Of a stretch of DNA of 64,000 nt, positions 26,011 to 34,198 are shown piece by piece. A program made the translations under genes and the position numbers. Origin of the DNA: an uncultured Faecalibacterium sp. (GTDB lineage Bacteria > Bacillota > Clostridia > Oscillospirales > Ruminococcaceae); assembly GCA_934525845.1 (NCBI GenBank), contig CAKSZS010000001.1:120342-184341 (forward strand). Reading direction: 5' to 3'. Positions within the stretch are counted from its first letter, which is position 1; the number at the start of each line of letters is the position of its first letter. The notes beneath the pieces are model-generated. The model was not told where the DNA came from. It worked only from the letters and a program-made list of their open reading frames with translations, and did not search any database.

Positions 26011-26928
26011 ATGGCAAAGTACATCATCAAGCGTGTCGCAATGGGCATCTTCAGCATCTTCATTGTGGCCACGGTTACCTTTTTTGTCATGAACCTGGTC
26101 CCCGGCGGCCCGTTCGTGGCGGAAAAGTCCATCAGTGCGGCTGCTCAGCAGGCACTGGCCGAGAAATACGGCCTGGACAAGCCGCTGGGTGTGCAGTACG
26201 TTAATTACATGAAGAGCCTGCTGCACGGCGACCTGGGCCTGAGCCTGCGTCAGCGTGGCCGCACGGTCAACGAGATCATCGCCAGCAAGCTGCCGGTGTC
26301 CTGCCGCCTGGCAGGCGTGGCGGTGCTGGTGGCCCTGTGCATCGGCATCCCGCTGGGCTGTATCTCGGCTTACAACCGCGGCAAGTGGCTGGACAACATC
26401 ATCATCGTGTTCGCAACCTGCGGCATTGCGATCCCGAGCTTTATTTCCAGTGTCCTGCTGCTGTATCAGTTCGGCATGAATCTGAAGATCCTGCCCACCG
26501 TGGGTCTGAACAGCGCAGCAGCGTACATCATGCCCGTGACGGCCTTGGCCATTTATCCTTCGGCTTACATTACCCGTCTGATGCGTTCCAGCCTGCTGGA
26601 CGTGATGGGTCAGGACTATATGCGCACGGCCCGTGCCAAGGGCGTGTCCCAGTTCATGATCCTGTTCAAGCATGCGCTGCGCAATGCCATCCTGCCGGTC
26701 ATCACCTACGTCGGCCCCATGCTGGCCAGCCTGATGACGGGCTCCTTCGTGGTGGAGAAGATCTTCTCCGTGCCCGGCCTGGGCCGCGACTTCGTGTCTG
26801 CCATCACCAACCGTGACTATACCCTGATCATGGGCACCACCATCCTGCTGTCCAGCATGGTCATCGTGGCCAACGTGATCGTGGATATCCTGTACAAGAT
26901 CATCGACCCGCGCATCAAGCTGCAGTAA
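26011..26928 (+). CDS. oppB: Oligopeptide ABC transporter permease OppB
   Basis: 305 residues with six membrane segments. The N-terminus (YIIKRVAMGIFSIFIVATVTFFVMN then PGGPF) and the cytoplasmic EAA-like loop (ARAKGVSQFMILFKHALRNAILPV, about 208-231) are typical of the OppB/DppB family. First gene of oppBCDF, 17 bases before oppC. Forms the membrane channel with OppC for peptide import. Confidence 0.95.
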   Translation: MAKYIIKRVAMGIFSIFIVATVTFFVMNLVPGGPFVAEKSISAAAQQALAEKYGLDKPLGVQYVNYMKSLLHGDLGLSLRQRGRTVNEIIASKLPVSCRLAGVAVLVALCIGIPLGCISAYNRGKWLDNIIIVFATCGIAIPSFISSVLLLYQFGMNLKILPTVGLNSAAAYIMPVTALAIYPSAYITRLMRSSLLDVMGQDYMRTARAKGVSQFMILFKHALRNAILPVITYVGPMLASLMTGSFVVEKIFSVPGLGRDFVSAITNRDYTLIMGTTILLSSMVIVANVIVDILYKIIDPRIKLQ

Positions 26929-26945
26929 AAAAGGAGGAACACGTT

Positions 26946-27995
26946 ATGGAAAACATCAAAAAGAATCCTCTCAGCCTGCAGCTGAACGCTGACGACTTTC
27001 TGCCTGCCAGCAACGAGGAAAAGCAGAGCCTTGTGATCATGCGCGAGAGCGTCAACTTCTGGAAGGACGGTCTGCGCCGCCTGAAGAAGAACAAGATCGC
27101 CATGGTCAGCTTTGTGTTCATCATCGCCATTGCCATTTTTGCCTACCTGCTGCCTGCCGTGTGGCCCTACAGCTACGCCGAGCAGGTGAAGGGCAGCAAC
27201 AATCTGGCACCGTTCGAGTACTCTGCCTCTGAGCAGGCCCGCATCGACGCCGGCGAAAAGGTATTCCCGCACATTCTGGGCACCGACCGTATGGGCCGTG
27301 ACTTTGCGGTGCGCATCATGATGGGCACCCGCGTGTCCCTGTCCGTCGGCCTGATCGCCTCGGTGCTGGTGCTGATCATCGGTGCCACCTACGGTGCTGT
27401 GTCGGCCTTTGCCGGCGGCTGGGTGGACAACATCATGATGCGTATCACGGATATCCTGTACACCATCCCGGATATCCTGCTGATCATCCTGCTGGGCATG
27501 GCCCTGAAGGAGCCCCTGGAAAGTCTGGCCACCAAGCCCGGCTTCAAGTGGATGCAGACCCTCGGCCCCAACATGATCTCCATCTTCATCATCTTTGCTC
27601 TGCTGTACTGGGTGGGCATGGCGCGTATCGTGCGCAGCCAAATCCTGATCCTGAAGGAGAGCGAGTACGTCACCGCTGCCCGCGCACTGGGCGCTTCCAG
27701 CGGCCGTATCATCAAGAAGCACCTGCTGACCAACTGCATCGGCACCCTGATCGTGACCACCACCCTGCAGATCCCGGCTTCCATCTTCACCGAGAGCTAC
27801 CTGAGCTTCATCGGTCTGGGTGTTGCAGCCCCGCTGCCGTCTCTGGGTTCTCTGGCCACCGATGCCGTCAAGGGCATGAACACCTACCCCCACTTGCTGA
27901 TCGCCCCCGCACTGATGATCAGCGTGATGATCCTGGTGTTCAACCTGTTCGGCGACGGCCTGCGCGATGCCTTTGACCCGAAGCTGAAGAATTGA
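26946..27995 (+). CDS. oppC: Oligopeptide ABC transporter permease OppC
   Basis: 349 residues: an N-terminal cytoplasmic stretch, a membrane segment, an extracellular insert (about 70-110, ending in ILGTDRMGRD, the family signature), then five membrane segments with the ARALGASSGRIIKKHLLTN coupling loop. AAGGAGGA precedes the ATG. Partners OppB; followed 14 bases later by oppD. Confidence 0.95.
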   Translation: MENIKKNPLSLQLNADDFLPASNEEKQSLVIMRESVNFWKDGLRRLKKNKIAMVSFVFIIAIAIFAYLLPAVWPYSYAEQVKGSNNLAPFEYSASEQARIDAGEKVFPHILGTDRMGRDFAVRIMMGTRVSLSVGLIASVLVLIIGATYGAVSAFAGGWVDNIMMRITDILYTIPDILLIILLGMALKEPLESLATKPGFKWMQTLGPNMISIFIIFALLYWVGMARIVRSQILILKESEYVTAARALGASSGRIIKKHLLTNCIGTLIVTTTLQIPASIFTESYLSFIGLGVAAPLPSLGSLATDAVKGMNTYPHLLIAPALMISVMILVFNLFGDGLRDAFDPKLKN

Positions 27996-28009
27996 TGAGG
28001 TGAACGAAG

Positions 28010-29011
28010 ATGAGCGAAAAAATTCTTGATATCAAGGAAGAGCGCCTTTCCTTCTTCACCCCTGCCGGTGAGGTCAAGGCACTGAACGGCGTTTCCTTTA
28101 CCATGAACCAGGGCGACGTGCTGGGCATCGTGGGCGAGTCCGGTTCCGGCAAGTCCGTTACCGCTTACTCGGTCATGGGCCTGACCGCCTACCCCGGCAA
28201 GCTGGTGGGCGGCACCGTGTGGTTCAACGGCCACGAGATTGAGAAGATGAAGGAGAAGGACTTCCGCAAGATCCGCGGCAACGAAGTCTCCATCATCTTC
28301 CAGGACCCCATGACCAGCCTGAACCCGGTGTACACCATCGGCAACCAGATCGTGGAGGTCATCCGCCTGCACACCAAAAAGAACAAGCAGGAAGCCTGGG
28401 CACGCGCCGAGGAGCTGCTGGAGCTGGTCGGCATCAACGAGCCGGAAAAGCGCCTGAAGCAATACCCCCACGAGCTGTCCGGCGGTATGCGCCAGCGCGT
28501 GATGATCGCCATCGCCCTGGCCTGTGAGCCCAAGCTGCTGATCGCAGACGAGCCCACCACCGCGCTGGACGTGACCATCCAGGCACAGATCCTGGAGCTG
28601 ATGCAGGAGCTGCGCAAGAAGCTGGGCATGAGCATCATCATGATCACTCACGACCTGGGCGTCGTGGCTTCCATGTGCGAAAAGATCGCCGTCATGTACG
28701 CCGGCCACATCGTGGAGTACGGCACCACCGACGAGATCTTCTACCAGCCGGGCCACGAGTACACCAAGGGCCTGATCAACTCCATCCCCAAGCTGAACAC
28801 CGAGGTGCGTGAGCGTCTGGTGCCCATTGAGGGTACCCCTGTGGACCTGCTGAATCCGCCGGCCGGCTGCCCCTTTGCACCCCGCTGCAAGAACTGCATG
28901 AAGATCTGTCTGAGCAAGATGCCTCCGCGCACCGAGCTCAGCGACACCCACTATACCTACTGCTGGCTGCAGCAGAAGGCTGCATTTGAGAAAGGGGAAA
29001 AGGCAGAATGA
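28010..29011 (+). CDS. oppD: Oligopeptide ABC transporter ATPase OppD
   Basis: 333 residues. Walker A GESGSGKS, signature LSGGMRQRV and Walker B LLIADEPTTALD are intact. The C-terminal oligopeptide-transporter domain contains a Cys-rich segment (PPAGCPFAPRCKNCMKIC) matching the iron-sulfur/zinc-like site described in some Opp/Dpp ATPases. It overlaps oppF by 4 bases (ATGA), so translation is coupled. Confidence 0.95.
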   Translation: MSEKILDIKEERLSFFTPAGEVKALNGVSFTMNQGDVLGIVGESGSGKSVTAYSVMGLTAYPGKLVGGTVWFNGHEIEKMKEKDFRKIRGNEVSIIFQDPMTSLNPVYTIGNQIVEVIRLHTKKNKQEAWARAEELLELVGINEPEKRLKQYPHELSGGMRQRVMIAIALACEPKLLIADEPTTALDVTIQAQILELMQELRKKLGMSIIMITHDLGVVASMCEKIAVMYAGHIVEYGTTDEIFYQPGHEYTKGLINSIPKLNTEVRERLVPIEGTPVDLLNPPAGCPFAPRCKNCMKICLSKMPPRTELSDTHYTYCWLQQKAAFEKGEKAE

Positions 29012-30003
29012 GTGAACACAAGACGCTGGTCGAAGTCCAGCACCTGCAGCAGTATTTCCCCGCCGGCGGTGTGGGCAAGAACCGCAAGTACGTTCAGGCT
29101 GTGGATGACGTAAGCTTTGCCATCCGCAAGGGCGAGACCCTTGGTCTGGTAGGCGAGTCCGGCTGTGGCAAGACCACCACCGGCCGCACCCTGCTGCGCC
29201 TGTACGAGCCCACCGGCGGTAAGATCTACTATGACGGCAACCTGCTGTTTGATAAGGACAACAAGATCGCAGTGGATATGCTGCCCTACCGCCGCCGGAT
29301 GCAGATCGTTTTTCAGGATCCCTACGCAAGTCTGGACCCCCGCATGACCATTGGCGACATCGTGGGCGAGGGCATTGATATCCATCATCTGGCCGAGAAC
29401 GAAAAGGACCGCCACGATAAGATCATCGCCCTGCTGGAGCGCGTTGGCCTGAACAGCGAGCACGCAAACCGCTACTGCCACGAGTTCTCCGGCGGTCAGC
29501 GTCAGCGCGTGGGCATTGCCCGTGCACTGGCCGTGAACCCCGAGTTCATCGTCTGTGACGAGCCGGTCTCCGCACTGGACGTGTCCATTCAGGCACAGGT
29601 CGTGAATATGTTCGAGGATCTGCAGCAGGAGATGGGCCTGACCTACCTGTTCATTGCCCATGACCTGAGCGTTGTGAAGCACATCTCCAACCGCATCGGC
29701 GTCATGTATCTGGGCAAGCTGGTGGAGCTGGCCGACAGCTACGAGCTGATCGCCCACAGCATCCACCCCTACACCCGCAGCCTGATCTCTGCCATCCCGG
29801 TGGCAGACCCCATCACGGCACGCCAGTCCAAGCGTATCGTGCTGCAGGGCGATGTGCCCAGCCCCCTGAACCCGCCGTCCGGCTGCCGCTTCCGCACCCG
29901 CTGCCCCTACGCAGACGAGCGGTGCGCAGCCGAGGTGCCGGAGTTCAAGGAGGTCACCTCCGGCCACTGGGCAGCCTGCCATCATCTGGACAAGGTGAAG
30001 TAA
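29008..30003 (+). CDS. oppF: Oligopeptide ABC transporter ATPase OppF
   Basis: 331 residues. Walker A GESGCGKTT, signature FSGGQRQRVGIARAL and Walker B FIVCDEPVSALD are present, with the same C-terminal Cys pattern (PSGCRFRTRCPYADERC). Forms the energy-coupling dimer with OppD. The last gene of oppBCDF; oppA follows after a 231-base gap with its own promoter. Confidence 0.95.
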   Translation: MSEHKTLVEVQHLQQYFPAGGVGKNRKYVQAVDDVSFAIRKGETLGLVGESGCGKTTTGRTLLRLYEPTGGKIYYDGNLLFDKDNKIAVDMLPYRRRMQIVFQDPYASLDPRMTIGDIVGEGIDIHHLAENEKDRHDKIIALLERVGLNSEHANRYCHEFSGGQRQRVGIARALAVNPEFIVCDEPVSALDVSIQAQVVNMFEDLQQEMGLTYLFIAHDLSVVKHISNRIGVMYLGKLVELADSYELIAHSIHPYTRSLISAIPVADPITARQSKRIVLQGDVPSPLNPPSGCRFRTRCPYADERCAAEVPEFKEVTSGHWAACHHLDKVK

Positions 30004-30089
30004 AAACACTTCATTCTCCTGAAAGATGAACGCATCTCATCTTCCGGCTGAAATATTGTAACGAAATGGTTACAGACACCCGTTGGGAC

Positions 30090-30118
30090 TTGTAACCGGT
30101 GCGAGAACGCATTATACT
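30090..30118 (+). promoter_or_regulatory. Internal promoter for oppA
   Basis: TTGTAA (30090-30095), 17 bases, TATACT (30113-30118), in the oppF-oppA gap. A separate promoter would allow excess binding protein over permease. Confidence 0.75.
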
Positions 30119-30234
30119 ATTCGTGTTCCTCCGGAGGACAGGCTGTTTTGGCAGACCGTGCTCCGGATCGAATATAGAGGCGGCTGGGCAAAAACCTGGC
30201 ACACTCAATTTGATTTAAGGGAAGGATAATTATT

Positions 30235-31923
30235 ATGAAACGCATTTCTCGTCGTAGTTTCCTGAAGGTTGCTGGCGTGGGTGCCGCTGCTCTGGGTCTG
30301 GCAGCCTGCGGCGGCAGCAAGTCCGGTTCTACCGCAACCTCCGGTTCTGCTTCTGCTGGTTCTTCTACCGGCAGTGTCAACACCGCTGGCTTTACCGTCC
30401 AGTACGGCCCCAACCCTGAGACTCTGGATCCCGCTCTGAACAGTGCTATTGATGGCGCCAACACCCTCATCACTATCTTCGAGCCCCTGCTGATCATCAA
30501 CGAGAACAACGAAGTGATCGGCGGCCAGGCTGAGAGCTGGGAAGCAAGCGAGGACGGCCTGACCTGGACCTTCACCATGCGTGACGGCCTGAAGTGGAGC
30601 GATGGCACCGACCTGACTGCTAAGGACTTCGAGTACAGCTTCAAGCGTATGGCTAACCCCGACACCGCTGCTCCCTACGCAGCGACCTGCCTGGGCATGA
30701 TCGACGGCTTTGACGCAGCTCAGGCTGGTGATGCCGACGCTCTGAACGTCAAGGCAAGCGATGACGGCAAGACCCTGACTGTCGTGCTGTCCTACCCCTG
30801 CTCCTACTTCGACAAGATGGCTGCTTTCGCATCCATGAGCCCTGTGCAGCAGGCTACCGTTGAGGCCAACGGCGACAGCTGGTGCACCTCCGCTGACACC
30901 TTCGTGTCCAACGGCCCCTACATGATCACCGACTGGACCCCCTCCGAGCGCATCGTTCTGTCCAAGAACCCCAACTACGTTGGCGGCTGGGACAGCTCCA
31001 AGATCGTCTCTGACACCATCACCCTGCTGCTGCTGGAGGACTCTTCCGCTGCCTTCGCTGCTTACAACAGCGGTGAGGCTGTCCTGATCAAGGACGTGCC
31101 CACCGACGAGATCCCCAGCCTGACCAAGGCAGAGGATGGCGGCGACTTCTATGTTGACACCATTCTGGGCACCTACTACATCAGCCTGAACCTGCAGCGT
31201 GATGCCTTCCAGGATGCCAAGGTCCGCAAGGCTCTGGCTCTGGCTATCGACCGCGACTACGTTGCCAACACCATCATGCAGGGCACCTACTCTGCTGCTA
31301 CCAACCTGGTTGGCCCTGGCATCGTGGACGAGAACGGTTACTTCTACGACAACGCAAACGGCGGCTCTCCCTACATTGCGGATGACTACGAGGCAAATCT
31401 GGCCGAGGCTAAGAAGCTGCTGGAAGAGGCTGGCTACCCCAATGGCGAGGGCTACCCCACCATCGAGTACAGCACCAACGATTCCGGCTACCATGTGCCT
31501 CTGGCAGAGTACCTGCAGCAGACTTGGGGCGATCTGGGCATCACCCTGACCATCAACAAGATGGAGTGGTCCTCCTTCACCCCCGCTCGTCGTGCAGGCG
31601 AGTACGATGTTGCCCGTAACGGCTGGGTCATGGACTACAACGATCCTTCCAACATGGTCGAGCTGTTCTGCACCGACAACGGCAACAACGATGGTAAGTA
31701 CTCCAACCCTGACTTCGATGCCGCTGTGGAGGCTTCCAAGGTTGCGGATGCCGCCGAGCACTTTGCACAGCTGCACAATGCTGAGGATATCCTGATGGAG
31801 GATATGGGCTGCATCCCCGTTGCTTACTACAACGACTACTGGCTGCAGAGCTCCTCTCTGAAGGGCACTTGGCACAGCCCCTACGGCTACTGGTACCTGC
31901 AGTACGGTTACGTCGAGGAGTAA
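30235..31923 (+). CDS. oppA: Oligopeptide-binding lipoprotein OppA
   Basis: 562 residues; SBP_bac_5-family binding protein that captures peptides outside and delivers them to OppBC. The N-terminus is a lipoprotein signal with LAAC lipobox (Cys23), which Lgt would modify. It also carries a twin-arginine motif SRRSFLK before the hydrophobic core. A Ser/Gly/Thr-rich linker follows the Cys. The region NPETLDPAL begins the mature domain, with the family pattern ESWEASEDGLTWTFTMRDGLKWSDG. AAGGGAAGGA precedes the ATG. Specificity (peptides versus other ligands) is not certain from sequence. Confidence 0.93.
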   Translation: MKRISRRSFLKVAGVGAAALGLAACGGSKSGSTATSGSASAGSSTGSVNTAGFTVQYGPNPETLDPALNSAIDGANTLITIFEPLLIINENNEVIGGQAESWEASEDGLTWTFTMRDGLKWSDGTDLTAKDFEYSFKRMANPDTAAPYAATCLGMIDGFDAAQAGDADALNVKASDDGKTLTVVLSYPCSYFDKMAAFASMSPVQQATVEANGDSWCTSADTFVSNGPYMITDWTPSERIVLSKNPNYVGGWDSSKIVSDTITLLLLEDSSAAFAAYNSGEAVLIKDVPTDEIPSLTKAEDGGDFYVDTILGTYYISLNLQRDAFQDAKVRKALALAIDRDYVANTIMQGTYSAATNLVGPGIVDENGYFYDNANGGSPYIADDYEANLAEAKKLLEEAGYPNGEGYPTIEYSTNDSGYHVPLAEYLQQTWGDLGITLTINKMEWSSFTPARRAGEYDVARNGWVMDYNDPSNMVELFCTDNGNNDGKYSNPDFDAAVEASKVADAAEHFAQLHNAEDILMEDMGCIPVAYYNDYWLQSSSLKGTWHSPYGYWYLQYGYVEE

Positions 31924-31969
31924 TTTCCTCTCTGTGCCGTGCAGCATGAGCTGACACCGTAAACAGTAA

Positions 31970-32009
31970 GCGCCCCACTGACCGGAAATGGTCGGCGGGG
32001 TGCTTTTTT
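31970..32009 (+). terminator. Terminator after oppA
   Basis: GCGCCCCACTGACC (31970-31983) pairs, with one mismatch, with GGTCGGCGGGGTGC (31990-32003), then TTTTTT. Confidence 0.85.
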
Positions 32010-32034
32010 GCTGTTGGGATTAAATCCGGACAGC

Positions 32035-32063
32035 TTGCGCACGGCGGGCGGCTATGATACAAT
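32035..32063 (+). promoter_or_regulatory. Promoter of the PASTA pseudokinase gene
   Basis: TTGCGC (32035-32040), 17 bases, TACAAT (32058-32063). Confidence 0.65.
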
Positions 32064-32101
32064 AAAAAATAACCAACCAAAGCGCAGAAGGGGAGAGAAG
32101 A

Positions 32102-33811
32102 ATGGAACAGAAACGCCGGTGTCCGTTTTGCCAGCAGGAAATACCGGACAGCGTGGACAGCTGTCCGCGCTGCGGCAAGATCTTTGCCGGACGAAATCCG
32201 GTGGGCAGCCTGCCGGTGGGGACCGTGCTGGCCGGGCGTTATACGCTGGGAGAGATGCAGGGTCTCGATGGAGAGGGCATCCTGTACAAGGGCGTGGAGA
32301 ATCTGGGCGGGTTCCGGGTGACCATCAAGGAATATATGCCGGTCACGCTGGCAGCGGAGCGCGGTGCGGATTTCGTCCTGCGCCCCAAGCCCGGCAGTGA
32401 GGTGCTGTTCAAGACCACCCGCATGGACTTTGCCGACCTGTTCCGTGCCGTGGAACGCATTACGCCGTCCAACGGGCTGGAAGCGGTGCTGGACGTGGTG
32501 GAAGCCAACAACACCGTGTATGCGGTGCTGGAAAATCTGGGCGGCACGCCGTTGGATCAGTGGCTGGACGCCCACTCCGGCTCCATGCGGATAGAAGACG
32601 CCTGCACCATGCTGCAGCCGGTGTTCGAGGGCGTGGCAGCGATGCATAAGATCGGCCTGGTGCACCGCGGCATCTGCCCGGAAAACATCCGGGTCATGGA
32701 GAACGGGCGCGCCCGGCTGGCTGGCTATGCCACCGTGGGTCTGCGTACAGCCGGAAGCGGTCTGCGGGAGCAGCTGTATGAGGGGTACTCTGCCCCGGAA
32801 CAGTATTCTACGGCGCAGTTTGAGGGCCGCTACACGGATGAATACGGTCTGGCGGCGGTGCTGTACCGCATGGTCTGCGGTCAGAGTCCGGTGCCGGCAG
32901 AACAGCGCGTGGTCTCGGATTCCAATCCGCGTGCCCGCACAGTGAATCCGACCGTCCCGGCATATGTTTCCGATGTCCTGCAGATGGGCCTGCGGCTGAA
33001 AGCCATGGAGCGCATCCAGACGGTGCCGCAGCTGTATCAGGCGCTGACCTCCAAGGAGTACACCGCTGAGCTGACCCGCACCATGAAGCCGGAGACCCCG
33101 ATGCATCCGGCAGACGGAGAAGCGGTGCAGGGGCAGAAAAATCATCTGCTGAGCCTGAAAGCGCTGCTGGCCGGCATTCTGATCTTGCTGATGATCCTGA
33201 TCCTGATGACGGCATGGAGTATGCTGAGCCACCGGACGCCCTCGGCCTCGTCCGAGACGGTGGAGCCGGAACCGGCCAGCAGTGAGGTGCTGGAACCGCA
33301 GAATCTGGTGCCCAGCTTCCTCGGCATGGACTATGCCCAGGTGCAGAACAACCGGGAATACACCGGGATGTACCTGTTCTACGTCACCGAGGAATACAGC
33401 GATACAGTGCCCGCCGGGCAGATCATGAGCCAGGAACCGGAAGCAGACACGGTGCTCAAGGCCGGGGAGACCATCCGTCTGGTGGTGAGCAAAGGCCCGC
33501 AGAAGGTGGAAATGCCCACCATCATCGGCTTTACCCAGGACGCTGCGGTGGCCATGCTGCAGAGCCGGGGACTGATCGCCAGCTGCTTTATGGTGGTGAA
33601 CGACGGCTCCTATGCTTCGGGCTGTGTGGTCTCGGCCAGCGAGGAAGCCGGCACGCAGGTGTCGGTCGGTTCGGTCATCACGGTGTATATCGCGGCGGAT
33701 CCCAGTGTGGAGATCACCGCCACGCCGGAGGAGCCGGCTGTCACCGAACCCACTACCGACCCTTCCGCACCGGCGGAGGGCGGCGATACTGCCAACACGG
33801 AGACGGAGTGA
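32102..33811 (+). CDS. Zinc-ribbon, degenerate Ser/Thr kinase-like, PASTA membrane protein
   Basis: 569 residues: zinc ribbon (C7, C10, C21, C24), Hanks-type kinase-like domain (about 45-310), one membrane segment (about 349-375) and two extracellular PASTA repeats (about 400-465 and 467-535), then a Thr/Glu-rich tail. The layout resembles PrkC/PknB kinases that sense muropeptides. However, the catalytic loop reads HRGICPEN (188-195), Gly for the catalytic Asp, and the metal-binding DFG is replaced by AGY (207-209). The ATP-anchoring Lys (TIKEY, Lys76) and the APE motif remain. I therefore call it a probable pseudokinase, perhaps a scaffold linking cell-wall signals to partners. GGGAGAGAAG precedes the ATG. 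The palindromic repeat begins within its stop codon. Confidence 0.88.
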   Translation: MEQKRRCPFCQQEIPDSVDSCPRCGKIFAGRNPVGSLPVGTVLAGRYTLGEMQGLDGEGILYKGVENLGGFRVTIKEYMPVTLAAERGADFVLRPKPGSEVLFKTTRMDFADLFRAVERITPSNGLEAVLDVVEANNTVYAVLENLGGTPLDQWLDAHSGSMRIEDACTMLQPVFEGVAAMHKIGLVHRGICPENIRVMENGRARLAGYATVGLRTAGSGLREQLYEGYSAPEQYSTAQFEGRYTDEYGLAAVLYRMVCGQSPVPAEQRVVSDSNPRARTVNPTVPAYVSDVLQMGLRLKAMERIQTVPQLYQALTSKEYTAELTRTMKPETPMHPADGEAVQGQKNHLLSLKALLAGILILLMILILMTAWSMLSHRTPSASSETVEPEPASSEVLEPQNLVPSFLGMDYAQVQNNREYTGMYLFYVTEEYSDTVPAGQIMSQEPEADTVLKAGETIRLVVSKGPQKVEMPTIIGFTQDAAVAMLQSRGLIASCFMVVNDGSYASGCVVSASEEAGTQVSVGSVITVYIAADPSVEITATPEEPAVTEPTTDPSAPAEGGDTANTETE

Positions 33812-34083
33812 ACCCTCTCAGTCTCACTTTGTGGGCAGCAGCCTCGCCCTCTCAGCTTCGCAAGGCTCAGCAGCTCTCCCAAAGGGAGAGCCTTTGGCAG
33901 AGAGATAAAGCTTCCGGTTTTGCCAAGGCCGCGCCCTTTGACGGACTTCCCCCGGTCGGGAAAGATTCTCCCCGCGCCGGGGAGAAATGTCACCGTAGGT
34001 GACAAAGTGGGGAGCAGATGTCGCGTGAGCGACAGAAAGGGGAACAAGGTGGCACACCGTAAGGCGTGACGGAGAGGGCGAGG
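33810..34083. repeat. Composite palindromic intergenic element (~274 bp)
   Basis: Bounded by GAACCCTCTC (33810-33819) and GAGAGGGC (34072-34079). It contains modules also seen at 16661-16843: ATGTCGCGTGAGCGACA, CTTCCCCCGG, and, inverted, CCGTAAGGCGTGACGGAGAGGGC. A second internal CCCTCTCAGC at about 33850 suggests nested insertion. It fills most of the 387-base gap before the gltD terminator; no gene seen. Confidence 0.75.
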
Positions 34084-34107
34084 CCGCTGCCAATTTCAGA
34101 ATAACAC

Positions 34108-34154
34108 AAAAGCAGAAGCGGGAGTCTTTTCAGGCTCCCGCTTCTGCTTGTTTA
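34108..34154. terminator. Terminator of the gltBD operon (bidirectional)
   Basis: AAGCAGAAGCGGGAG pairs with CTCCCGCTTCTGCTT. On the minus strand the tail TTTTGTGTTATT follows, fitting gltD; the plus tail GTTT is weaker. Confidence 0.85.
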
Positions 34155-34198
34155 GGATAGGAAAGAGAATGGCTTGTTCAGATGCCGCTTCGGAGGGC

